From NCBI RefSeq assembly GCF_933775445.1, contig NC_065878.1:13279395-13343394 (forward strand): a stretch of DNA of 64,000 bases, written 5' to 3'. The position numbers and the translations under genes were made by a program. This document shows positions 21,875-32,696 of this stretch, one piece after another (the stretch's first letter is position 1; every line of letters starts with the position of its first letter). Source of the stretch: Argentina anserina. Its lineage: Eukaryota; Streptophyta; Magnoliopsida; Rosales; Rosaceae. The notes under the pieces are model-generated. The model was not told the DNA's origin, did not search any database, and was given only the letters and a program-made list of their open reading frames with translations.

Positions 21875-24507
21875 AACATTTAGATGAATTAGTTGGTCAG
21901 TTCACTTAGTTGAATAATTGAATATCATGTTTTGATGTATAGGTGTTAGATTATAATGTCTGAGCATATACTGAAGAGAACAAAATATATTGATTCATGG
22001 TTTTCGAGAAGAAATTAATCATCTAGTCCTAATGTCATCTCATAGCCTTTTGTATGCACTCCACATATTGATGATCCACCCCCACCTTCCATTCCTGAGC
22101 CAGTATAACAAGATAATAATGAGTCATTACCACAAGATAATATCAATGATCTCCAACATGATCCTGGATTACGTTGTCCTATTTGGAAACAACCAATAAA
22201 TATGAGGGATGATATTCGAAAAGCCTATAGTTTGTTAGGTCCATTCCGAATGATCATTTCCATACAGTGAACAAGGGGGTCAACAACGTAAGTTTCAGAG
22301 TAGTTGGTTCAAGGATAACCCATGGCTTGAGTATTCAATTGCCCATGATAAAGCTTATTGCTTCCCATGTTTTCTTTTTGAAATCGAAGAGAATACACAT
22401 AAGGCTTTCACGGTTGATGGGTTTAGAAATTGGAAGAGGGTTTGCCCAAGTGATAATGTGTTGTTGAGGCATGTTGGAGGAGTTAATTCTGCACATAATG
22501 CTGCAATGCAAAAATAGGACTCGTTAAGAAACCCCGCTAAGGGGATTGAAGTAGTTTTGCATTCAAGGTCATTGAAGGATGTGGAAGACAACCGATTGAG
22601 GCTTAAGAATGAAATAGAGGGTGTTAGATTGCTAGCCAATCAAGGAGCTCATTTTAGAGGTCATGATGAATCCAAAAGTTCCTTAAACCAAGGATATTTT
22701 AAGGAAGTTCAAAAAGCCTTTAGAAGAATGAGTCCTCAGCTTGATAGAGTTGTGTTAAATGCTCCGGCAAATGCTAAGTACATAAGTCCAAAAATTCAAA
22801 AGCAACTCCTAAATATTCTTAGTAATAAAGTGAGAACCAAGATACGAGTGGAGATTGGGCATTCACCATATTGTATTCTTGTTGATGAAGCATTAGACAA
22901 TTCTGGTAAGGAGCAGATGACAATTATTCTCAGATTTGTTGATTCTCAAGGCTTGATTCGAGAATGATTTTTTAAGATTCTAAGTGTTCCTAACACTACA
23001 TCACATACTCTTAAAAATGACATCTCGAAATTTCTCACTATATACAATCTTCAAGTGAGAAACATGAGAGGCCAAGGGTATGATGGAGCTAGTAATATGA
23101 GAGGCATTTATAATGGGTTGCATGCATTATTTATTGAAGAGTGTCCTTATGCATATTTTGTGCATTGTTATACTCACCATTTGCAATTGACATTGAATGC
23201 TACAGCTCAAGGAGTTCATAAGATCTGGCAATTCTTTCAAACCTTGAGTCTTATTGTGAATTTTGTTGATTTTTCTGCTAAGCGGCATTCTTTATTGAGA
23301 GAAGTGAGAAAAGAAGAAATTACAAATCTTGTAGCTTATGGGAACTTCAGACAAGCAGTGGTCTAAACCAAATTTGTACTTTGTAGTGAGCTTGTGCTAC
23401 ACGGTGGAGCTCACATTTTCGTTCTATTAAGAGTTTGGTTGAATTGTTTAGTTCAACAAAGAAAACACTTAATGATATGATTGATCAAAGAGTGGAAGGA
23501 CAAGCTGAAGCTATTCTTAAAGCTTTAAGATCTTTTGAGTTTGTGTTCTGCTTGCTTCTAATGAACAAAGTCATGAAAGTTACTGATTTTCTTTGTCAGA
23601 TGTTGTAGCGGAAAGCTCTCGACTTTGTGCAAACAATAAACTTTGTTAGACTTACAAAGGCACTTCTTCCGGAGATGAGAGAAGAAGGTTGTGATGATTT
23701 GGTAAAGGATGTTGAATTTTTTTGTGAAAAATATGACCTTGATATGCCAGATATGAGTGCACGTTACAAATTCGGAACATGTCGTCATTGCCAACAACAG
23801 AATTTCATATCAATTGAGCATCACTACCGTATAGATTTGTTCAATGTTTTGATTGATTATCAGTTGAGTGAGTTGAACAAAAGATACTTAGAACAAGCAT
23901 CAGAACTCCTTATACTTGGTTCAACCTTGGATCCTCGTGATGATTTCAAAAGCTTCAAAACTAAAGAAGTTTTATCCTGCTGATTTTGATGATGGTGAAA
24001 TGTGCACTTTAGAATTGGAGTGTGCATATAATGAGAAGGATATGCGTAGTGATCCAAAATTCAAGAAATTAGAATCCATTGCAGAATTGTGCCACACCTT
24101 GGTGCAAACAAGGAAGTTTGAATTTGTTTCCTATGCTTCATAGATTGATTAGTCTTGTTTTGACTATTCCTATGTCTACAACAACCACTGCAAGGGCATT
24201 CTCAGCTATAAATATTGTTAAGAATATACTAAGAAACAAGATGGAAGATGAGTATCTTGATGATTGTTTAGCACTTCACATTGAGAAAGTGACAATGAGG
24301 AGATCATACATGAGTTTGAAGCTTTATTGAACTGTAGAGTTAAATTTAGCTAGTTTATTCTTTTTCATTTAATTTTAGGGGTAAGGCTTTATATCCTCTA
24401 TTTTTATGTGTATCTCTTCTTTCCAGTTAATGAATTTTCTCCCGAAGTTTATTTTTATATGGGCAAACTTAAGTCCACCATATGTTCAAATCCTGGGTCC
24501 GCCACTG
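21118..24507 (+). mobile_element. end-to-end hAT transposon (3390 bp), transposase dead
   Basis: Terminal inverted repeats: left CAGGGGCGGACCCATG; right reversed CAGTGGCGGACCCAGG. An 8-bp target duplication CTCAAAAG / CTCAAAAT flanks it (21110-21117 and 24508-24515), differing at the last base. Both ends are therefore present. The interior holds a decayed plus-strand transposase of the plant TTF-zinc-finger / DUF4371 / hAT-dimerisation type. A (TA)n tract lies inside at about 21837. Confidence 0.85.
21957..24330 (+). pseudogene. hAT transposase (TTF zinc finger - DUF4371 - hAT dimerisation), disrupted
   Basis: Recognisable segments in order: SLLGPF and GFRNWKR/VCP-like zinc-finger region (22150-22500); a conserved stretch from 22557 (NRLRLKNEIEGVRLLANQGA, FRGHDESKSSLNQG, YCILVDEALDNSGKEQM), stopped at about 22966; then RGQGYDGASNMRG and FVHCYTHHLQLTLNATAQGV from 23055; ATRWSSHF at about 23400; and the C-terminal dimerisation region TARAFSAINIVKNILRNKM at about 24187, with stop near 24330. 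At least four frame changes or stops separate these blocks. The transposase would be nuclear and catalyse excision and insertion; this copy cannot encode an intact one. Confidence 0.8.
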
Positions 24508-25139
24508 CTCAAAATGACCTCTGAATAATCTCGAGATGCAACATCATCACACAGTTTGTAATCTAGTCAAGGTTTGACCTTATGCCCGCCAAATCATGGT
24601 CTAAAACGACCTCTTAAAGTACCCCACCCCGCTGCACTCATCGTATACAGACAAGGCTAGCAGCCTAATGCAGCATGGGAACCTCCGGAGGAGAGCCTCC
24701 CAACTCATGAAGGAACCCATAGCTTCCCTCTTATTTGAGAGAGAGAGAGAGAGAGATCAAGTTATAAAATTTGTGATTCTGGATGTACATATTATTGCAT
24801 GACAATTTTCTATTAATGCTTGTCAAATTCATATAAAGAACGACATTGTGATAGAAAGAGAGAGAGAGAACTCACTTCACTGGGATTTTCTTAACGGTTG
24901 GAATGAACACATAACAAGGCTCATTGATGTTAATAAATGGAATTTAGTTTCAACTCACACCAAAGAATACATAGCAAGACTCATTGATGTCAATAAATGG
25001 AATATAGTTTTCAATTCCTAATGTGACAAGGATTTCCTTACTCTAAATTTATTCTAATGTTCTGAGACATCTAAACTGCTTTGCAATATAAACGCACCTA
25101 CAGTGAAAAAATGCTATGATACAATACTTGGGTTTATGT
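24508..25139. other. repeat-like sequence right of the hAT, then AT-rich spacer
   Basis: 24508-24740 continues the sequence interrupted by the hAT, followed by a (GA)n tract at about 24737. A near-direct repeat occurs at about 24905-25010: AAGGCTCATTGATGTTAATAA and AGACTCATTGATGTCAATAA, each followed by ATGGAATTTAG or ATGGAATATAG. No gene was seen. Confidence 0.4.
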
Positions 25140-26159
25140 CCTTGTCTGGTAGAGCGCGCTTCATCGTCGTCGAACCGGGCTTGTCGGTCCGTGTGGTCTG
25201 AGGAGATGTGTTAGGGCTATATGGGTTGTTTCAGGAAGCCTTTGATGGTAAAGTAGGGGATGAGGAAAGATGATGGTGCGGTGGCAGTGGGGGTTTGGCC
25301 TACATGTTGTGGACTAGGTTGACGGAGGAGATTGTCGTTACAAGTGAGACGGGGTCTAGGTGGTGGTGAGATCGAAGTGACACATCAATCTGGATCTGCG
25401 ACGGCGTGGCTCAAATCAGATCGATCTGGTCTAATTTTCCTTGTGTTTCCTAGATTCTATCGGGTTGTGTATGCTAGGGGAGATGCATCTTCATGGAGTG
25501 GCCTGGATATCGCTCCTAAGATGGCGGCATTCCGACGAGCTGTGAGGGATGGTGCAATGGACATACTGTCGGTAGTGACTATAGTATGGTTAGTCCGGGC
25601 TCGGCCGATGTCATGCTATTTTTCGGCATTCGGGATTAAGGTTTTAGTTTGGGCTTTGCTTTTGGGCTCAAATATAAGTATTTTGTTTTTTTATAGTTTT
25701 GTTTTGTTTGTGTTTTATTATTCAGTTAATAAGTTCCTATGATAGTTGTGTAGGAGATGTCGAGCTTTGTGTTCGTGTGTGCACTCATTATGTCTTGTCT
25801 GCTCTAGGTCGGTGGTGAGTTCCTTGTTTTTTCCAATGGTTGTTGTCGCCTAGTGGTAGGATGAAACTAAGTGTCGTCGAATTGATTTTCCGACGGCAAC
25901 ATAAGTTATGTAGTCAGGTTACATACGTACTGATCTCTCCATTATGTCACCGCTTTTTAAAAGTAAATAGAGTCGTCGTTAGAATAATATTATTTGCTAG
26001 TTGGTGTTTTGTTGGGTACTTGTTTGTAGGGACTTCTGATATTATTTCAAGTGTTTGTAATCATAAGTTTAGGCTTCACGTCCCCCCTTGTATTTGACAG
26101 TTTCATTAATGAAGGCTTGAGGGCAGCTCCAGCTGCACCAGCCCTTTATTAAAAAAAAG
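25140..26159 (+). mobile_element. probable 5'-truncated LINE-like insertion with A tail
   Basis: A GC-richer block reads openly in plus-strand frames (25332-25742) and is followed by a G/T-rich 3' region. It closes with TTTCATTAATGAAGGCTTGA, AGCTGCACCAGCCC and a short run of A at 26149-26157. This is the form of plant LINE 3' ends. No reverse-transcriptase domain remains, and a target duplication was not established. Confidence 0.35.
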
Positions 26160-26243
26160 ATTAAATATGCTTGGTGCCTCAAACTTAAAAGTTAAAACTG
26201 ATGCATGTTTGAAACTTTGAACTTTTTTTCATAATAATTTCAT

Positions 26244-27004
26244 GGGAGATTTAACTAAACAATCCTCAACTATTGACTATTCTAAACTTTTGTACCTCAT
26301 ATTTTAAAACTATCGCATTAGTACCTCAATTCTCTACCTCAGCCCAGTTTTGGTTCATTTTGTCAATTAACTCCATTAGTGTCTTCATTTCCCCAAATTT
26401 TCAAAGTTAGTTTCGTCCCTTCATTTCCCTCTGATTTTTTTTTAGTTTTGGCATACAAATAACTTGTGACCTCCAAAGTCAGGTTTGTTTCCAAGATCAA
26501 ATTGCCTCCAAGTTAAATTACCACAAACGAGTTCATAAAAAAATTGGAAACGGGTTGATCAATACATCTCATTTCATTAGAAAATACAGAAACCTGCTTT
26601 GCAACTAAACATGTTAATTAAGTTCAAAACGGGTTGTTTAATTCTTAGAGAAATCTATTTTATATAAAATGAGATGTATTAATCAAGTCGTTTTAATATA
26701 TATATATATATATATATTTTTTTTTTTATGAACTTGCTTGTGGTGATCTACTTTGGAAGCTATTTTTGGAGACAAACCTGATTTCGGTGGTCATAGCTAA
26801 AACTAACAAAATCGAAAGGAAATGAGGGGACAAAACTACCCCTGAAAATTAGTGGAAAATGAGGACACTAACGGTGTTAATTGACGGAATGAACTGAAAT
26901 TGAGTTGAGGTAAAGACTTGAGATATTAATGTGATAGTTTCTAAAGTTGAGGTACAAAAATTTCAAATGACCAATAGTTGGGGGATTGTTTAGTAAAATC
27001 TCCC
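26244..27004. mobile_element. Mutator-type long-TIR element (761 bp) with perfect 9-bp target duplication
   Basis: Left end GGGAGATTTAACTAAACAAT; right end reversed GGGAGATTTTACTAAACAAT. Inverted arms of about 300 bp run inward through GTACCTCA, TTAACTCC/GTTAAT and TCATTTCCCC/GGGGACAAAA blocks, with a (TA)n-T tract near the centre (26698-26730). A perfect 9-bp duplication TAATTTCAT flanks it (26235-26243 and 27005-27013), the Mutator-superfamily hallmark. No coding capacity, so it must have been moved in trans. Confidence 0.85.
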
Positions 27005-27013
27005 TAATTTCAT

Positions 27014-27627
27014 TCTATATAAGAGACTAGCTATTTCAAAAATATTTTGAAATTTGGCTAGATTTGTGCTAACTTTTCTCTCCAACTGAATAGCTAAAAT
27101 GTACCTAACTTTAGCTTTAACTAAAATGTGTGGCTAAATTTAGCTAGGGTTGAGAGAAAAAATAGTTTTTTGTTACATTTTCTAACGTTCAATTTATAAC
27201 TCAATTTGAGTCTAGATATCTGCTGAAGCATAACTTATTAACAAACTAGCTATAATACATTCTTAGTCATATTTAGTTACTAAAATAACTCTGAATGTTT
27301 GGAGATGTCGTGGACTAACTCAAATTGGAATCAGAGTGCACTCCATGTTTATGTTATTAACCAAGTTATAGACTTCTTGCGACTTGCTTTTCAATTTAAG
27401 TCGATACATCCTTGAGTTTGTTTATAGAGAAAATTAGGCCGTCTTCATATAAGTAGTTAAGTATTGCTTAGCAAGACAAGCATCAAATTAAAACAATAGT
27501 CATATATAGTAACTTTAAAGTAATCTTATAGAAGGCTGATATCAGAACGTTTTCTGGGGACGGAGTGAGGACATGTCAAACCACATTTTGGTGCATGGAG
27601 ACAATATACAAAGGCCATTATCTTCTC
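27014..27627. other. AT-rich spacer leading to the protease stub promoter
   Basis: No gene recognised. The right end appears to be the promoter of the cysteine-protease stub. Confidence 0.35.
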
Positions 27628-27635
27628 TATATAAA
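27628..27635 (+). promoter_or_regulatory. TATA box of the cysteine-protease stub
   Basis: TATATAAA lies 77 bp upstream of the ATG at 27705, good spacing for a plant core promoter with a leader of about 45 nt. Confidence 0.55.
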
Positions 27636-27704
27636 CTGTATTGGGTAGTCTTACCATTTCACTACACCCTGCTCATCTTCATCAACTTCCAATTCTAGCA
27701 ACCA

Positions 27705-27851
27705 ATGGAGTTCACCAACCAGATCAAATGCATCTGCTTGGCCTTGGTCCTAATCATGTTGGGGGCTTGGTCATCGGAAGCCACTTCTCGCAGTCTCCAA
27801 GATGCATTAGCTTATGGGAGGTTTGAGCAATGGACAGCTCGCAGTGGTTGA
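27705..27851 (+). pseudogene. N-terminal stub of a SAG12-like papain-family cysteine protease
   Basis: The 48-codon frame encodes a clear signal peptide (IKCICLALVLIMLGAWSSEA) and then SRSLQDALAYGRFEQWTARS, the start of the I29 inhibitory propeptide in SAG12/ervatamin-like vacuolar proteases (usually about 340 aa). It stops with TGA at 27849-27851 where the family continues into the propeptide helix. No catalytic Cys, His or Asn segment follows. With a TATA box and intact start, it could still be transcribed and make a small secreted peptide. A relic left by truncation is more likely. Confidence 0.7.
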
Positions 27852-29181
27852 TGCCGCCGGTAGCCAAGACATGGTGAGGAGGACCGATTTGGATAGATGA
27901 GAACCGATAGACCGCGTCTTTCTAATTTTATCACTTCTAATGGAAGAGAAACTGAACTTGACTCGAAACATAGAGCCCGTAACCTGTCGCATACTAAACG
28001 AGAACCTCAATAATTTAACAAAAAGCAAATTATAAACCCGTAACTACTTAATCTATAAACCCAATCTTCAGAACACCAGAATGTTCTACATCGCACCAGT
28101 TGCCAATTACAGGTAACAAGCAGTCAAACAGTGAACAACAATGAGTCATTACCATTGAAAAGGGTTGTCTTGTCTTTCGTATCCTTGTACTGTCGAAGGC
28201 ATTGAAATAAACGGAAAACATAAGGAAAAACAAGCATTAGAGGGATTCCAACTGAGTGGCTCCCACAAACTGAATCAGCTTCAAGCCATGCAACAGTTGC
28301 GACCTGCCCAAAAGAAAAACAAATTATATCAATGATATCAGATTTGGCGTGACTACATAGTATGTAACAATACAAGAATCAACACCATCATCTTTCCGCT
28401 TGTCGAAAAAAAACACCATCATCTTTCAGAAGTCCGTATAAACTAGAACCAAAGAGTAAATAGATCGACCATAGCAGTGAGAGTTAGAAACCAAATTTAG
28501 CAAAAAATTCTGATCTATTAAAAGAAGAAATGCATAAAAAGCTGGCAAATGGATATCTCATCTTTTTGTAGAATTATCCTATATGGTAGTGTCAGCAGAT
28601 GAACTAGATCTGATTCTTTTCTATTTTCTAATGAATTTTTTATATTATATGCCTTTCGCAATATGCCTTTCGCTTTGTAATTGCCGAGAACTTAGCAAAG
28701 GCTTATGATAGAAGAAAGGGCCTTGAAATGGATTTCATTAATAAATTCTGCAGAATCACATCAAATCTGAAGATATACAAGAATTGGAAACATGATCCTC
28801 CAAGAAGCACAATGCTGAATTATTATTTCTCTTTAGTCCACAGGCATAGTCGCATAGATACTAACGTGACACTTGAAATCGTACCTGCCCATGAACCATT
28901 CTGCACACTGAACGTTCCAGATCTGAAAACACCTGTATGAATTAACATCGGAATCCATAATCACTATGTGGTGCAAGAAAATTTAGTTACCATATGTAGG
29001 AAGAGACATGGGAATAAAGACTCAAACGCAACAAATATTATTGCTAATACTAAAATGGAAGTCTTTGACTGATAATAAGTGAACGGTTGATGAAATGACT
29101 ACAAGGATGGAAACCCATACCTTAGATATAGAAGTTAGGATATCAGCAGCGAAAAAGTCCGGGAAAGTTATAGCCTGCAAA

Positions 29182-29580
29182 CATGGTGGATCTAGAGTTC
29201 AAAAGTTAGGTGTGAGGAAATTTTTTTCATCAAGCATAGGAAAAAAGTTATATTCCTTCATTTTTTTTACTTGGATCTTGTTGGTTTAGTGGCTAATGAA
29301 TTTGGGCAAGTTTATTTGTTATCATAAGCCACCAAAATTTATTATGTCAAACTCATAAACTACTTGACACAATTATGCATGCGTACAAAACTGATGGAAT
29401 GAACCAATGTATTGGTCATGACCTGTTGAATTTAAACAGCAAAGCAACAAACAATGAAATACCTCACAAGTTTACCAAGTGGAGGCTAGGTTTGTACCCA
29501 GCAAAAAAATAAAATTAAGTTGGTGCAATTAAAATTTACCTAGCAGTCGCTGGGTGCGGTTCCTCTTAGATCCGCCTCTG
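29182..29580. mobile_element. small hAT-like MITE in the EXS pseudogene intron
   Basis: Left end CATGGTGGATCTAGAG; right end reversed CAGAGGCGGATCTAAGAG. The CAnnGGCGGATCTA termini resemble those of the large hAT at 21118. Flanks CCTGCAAA and CATGCAGA could be a worn 8-bp duplication. It lies 7 bp from the exon border and so replaced the original polypyrimidine tract. Confidence 0.5.
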
Positions 29581-29719
29581 CATGCAGATTGCAGATAAAA
29601 ATATCGAGAGACCAGATAAATGCTTCAAAAGCATCCATAATACGTGAAACTAAGATCAGAATGATTAAAAACAGAGCAAGAACTGAATCCCCACATCATG
29701 ACAAGTAGTACCTGGAAAG

Positions 29720-31119
29720 GTAATGTCCTAGGTATTTATTATTTTTCTTTATTCATGGAACACAAAAAGAAATAGGGGTATTTTAATGTATACCCAATTT
29801 TTAGAATCTCTTTTAAAAGAAACTCACTTATATTTTTCTTCATTATGCACTGAATTATAACCATTCGTTTAAATCTAAATTACAAAATGTCACTATTAAA
29901 ATCTGATAAAAATTAGTGATTAGTCAATCAATAAATTGTGCTCTCATTAACTACCTTAATTATAGATTTTCTTTTACTCATCACAAATTTAGAAATAATG
30001 AAGCATTTCCTTTTTAACATATCTAGAATTCATACGTTTTTTAAATTTAAATTAATTCAAAATCGAAATCACTTTATGGTGATTTGAACTTTCATTTTTT
30101 ATTTTTGTTGAATAATTTAAAATTTAAAATTTCATAGGTAATTTAGTTAATTTCAACTATTTATTTACAACCTTAGTTTGAGGTAGAGATAAGTTTTTTT
30201 AATTCCTATTTAGTAGGTTTTTATTTTTAATTACAACCTAAAAATTAGGTATTTATCTTTAAAGCTAACATCTCTTATAGGAATTTTTACATCAACCTGT
30301 TTGTTAGATATTTTATCATTCCAAAGATCTCTTTCGTAGGTTGGTTTTGAAATTTATACTAATATGCATGTATCTATCTATTAGGTAATTTTTACATCAA
30401 CCTGTTTGTTAGAGATTCTCTAATTTTAAATATTTCTTCGATATGTTGAATATTTATATTAATATGCATGTTTCTATCTATTAGGTAACAACATAGAGTG
30501 AAAAAATATTAAGGTTGAAACCTAAAAAAAAAATTTACCACATGAAAAATATTCATGGTACAATGATACGAAAAGAAAAGATTTGAGAAAACATATATAT
30601 ATAATTGATAACATACGTACCTTATTGATAGATACAAAAGATTGAAAAAAATGACGAATGATACAAGTACACAACAACCTTTGTGTTATCTCGTACGATC
30701 TATAAAAGCTGGAGTAGTGTTTGTATTCTGAAACTCTCATATGAGCTATATAAAAAAAATTTTCTCAACAAAAAAATTGAAATCAAATCTTTCAGCAATT
30801 TTAAGTAGTGAAAAATCAATGGTATGATTGAATTAAACATGTACAATAAATAGATGCTACGATTAATGAAACTAAAATGATGAAAAGGGAAAAATAGGAT
30901 TGTAGAAAAAGAATTTGGGTTTAGATTGAAAAAAATATTTGGGTGTGGGTTTGATTTAAAAGATGGGCTCTAATATTGGGTATATCTTTAGTTTTCTCAA
31001 AAAAATATCAAGGAAGCATTGAAGAATAGTTAGTTTCCTGGCTTGAGACGATCAACAATAAGGAGATGAATAGGAATGCTATAACTGGATAATGATAACT
31101 AGAGAAAAAAAAATCACAC
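29720..31119. other. very AT-rich stretch inside the EXS relic
   Basis: Unusually AT-rich, without coding signal. Contains the tandem repeat at 30279-30481. It may be an insertion that replaced missing EXS exons. Confidence 0.35.
30279..30481. repeat. tandem duplication, two units of about 100 bp
   Basis: Unit 1 begins TAGGAATTTTTACATCAACC (30279). Unit 2 begins TAGGTAATTTTTACATCAAC (30382) and ends before a third partial TAGGTAACA at 30482. Both contain CTGTTTGTTAGA and end TAATATGCATGTNTCTATCT. Confidence 0.8.
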
Positions 31120-31205
31120 CTTGAATCTCCATAGAAAAACTGGAGAGGGAAATACTGCATCAGTATGAATCTGTGAAAGTGGACTCATCATTTCTTGTAC
31201 GCCAC

Positions 31206-31970
31206 CTGTCCAGGGTCAAATGTGCCTGAAAAGTTTCTTTAGTAGACCAAAAATCTTTAGACGGAGTTAACAAGTATCAATTGATCATTGACAAAGGAAA
31301 GAAAGACTGGTTCGGGCTTGGACATCAAAATGTTTACGTAGTTATCTTAATATCATACTAACTTACATAGGTGAGGGCTAATAGTCATCTCAAAGCATGC
31401 TGATAATGATCACATTTTTTTTTGAGTATCTGGGATGGCTAGCTTATCCTAGAATTATGAACATGTCAGGAATGATTAATTAAATGAGCAACTATATATC
31501 CGACTTATTAAAACACCCTCGGATGAGCATCACATGACCAAATACTTGGATAATGAAATTTGCAACTGAAATCGAGTCAGAGGCACAGGTTGTGGTAAAT
31601 AGTAAAGCACCCAAAAATCATCATAGACTATAAATTTCCATAAGGAATGCGATGATATATATCAACAAAAAGTCCACAGCAACCAAAGGTGGCTAGACAC
31701 ACGGGCCTTCCAATCTCGCAGAACAGAAGATAAACTACTCTATGAAAGCTTCCGAAACCGAAACAGAAACCTCAGAAAATGTTGGCTTATAATCTAGAAT
31801 AGCTACCAAATTGGAACACAACATAGGCTTCCAATCAAGCTTTTCTATATTACCGCACAAGTGCACAATGTAGGCATCATCATTCTCCACACCCAAACAT
31901 GGCACAATCAGAATCAAAGACACACAAACCCAATTCCTAGAAAAGCACAATGTAATGTTACATATTTCAC
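31206..31970. other. spacer upstream of the EXS relic
   Basis: No conserved coding signal. The open frame at 31735-31950 (minus) has no recognisable domain. Confidence 0.3.
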
Positions 31971-31973
31971 ACG

Positions 31974-32696
31974 AGTAATGCTAGGTAACCCATATTTTGG
32001 AGAGCCATCTTAAGTGGCAAGACATATCATCAAAATTTCTTTTTTGATTATTTTCTTAATTATGAAATTTTTTTTTACCTTATTAATTTTACGTTTTAAT
32101 CCTGTTTTTTTTTTTTTTTACATATATGTTCAACATCGACCTTGTTTTCTCCTTTGGCAACCGTCATTCTTGGCCGTAGCAAGGTTTGGTCTTCTTTGCT
32201 TTCAACCCGCCCACTAATCCTCACCTGATCAACTCTTCCCTCCCTCTAGTCCTGAATTGATCAACTCATTTATTTGATTCAAGATTAAGGAAGAATTCAA
32301 TAAACATGATGAACCCTAATTAAACCCATGTTTCCCTAAATCCTAATTCTATACATGATATCAGAAAAAGAAGATTTTGATTTAGAGACTTTTTAGATCG
32401 GCAAAGTTCTTATAACCTGAAGAAACCAAAATTAATTAGAGATCCAAATGAGTTGATCAATTAAAGAGGAGATGATGTTGTTGAGGGGAGATTGGCGTCA
32501 TAAGAGAGAAAACTCATGAAAGAACGTCTGTTGAAGATGTCGTTCCTTCGTTCGAAAAGAAAGGAGAAATTTTAGGTTTGAAAAAATAAAAACCAAGAAA
32601 GAAAATAAAAAAGAATTTTGATAATAATAAATTATGATTTGATGATATGGCATGGCACATCATGCCGCCACCTAAGGTAGGTTTTGGGTGCATAGC
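31974..32696. mobile_element. probable non-autonomous DNA element with imperfect inverted ends
   Basis: Left: GAGTAATGCTAGGTAACCCA ... CTTAAGTGGC. Right reversed: GAGCATTCTGCTATGCACCC ... CTTAGGTGGC. The ends agree over about 60 bp with gaps. A further copy of the end (AATGCTAGATAGCCCATAT) starts at about 32731. No coding capacity and no target duplication found. Confidence 0.45.

Larger units (their letters stand above)
28153..31205 (-). pseudogene. broken EXS-domain gene (At5g35730-like, ERD1/XPR1/SYG1 family)
   Basis: Exons in order: 31205-31120 (EMMSPLSQIHTDAVF then PSPVFLWRFK), about 29711-29655 (VLLVMMWGFSSC), 29174-29121 (AITFPDFFAADILTSISK), 28932-28885 (VFSDLERSVCRMVHGQ) and 28303-28153 (VATVAWLEADSVCGSHSV, then GIPLMLVFPYVFRLFQCL). 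They carry GT-AG borders and match successive parts of plant EXS membrane proteins related to PHO1/XPR1 phosphate exporters. The middle transmembrane exons between WGF and AITFPDFF, and everything after the FRLFQCLRQYKDT exon, were not found. A hAT-like MITE (29182-29580) sits a few bases upstream of the AITFPDFF acceptor. The family works in Golgi or plasma membrane; this copy looks dead. An N-terminal first exon further upstream is not identified. Confidence 0.7.

Noticed and set aside
25140..26159. Host gene in the GC-richer block
   Set aside because: The 3' end with A tail and lack of any domain fit a truncated LINE-like insertion better than a gene.
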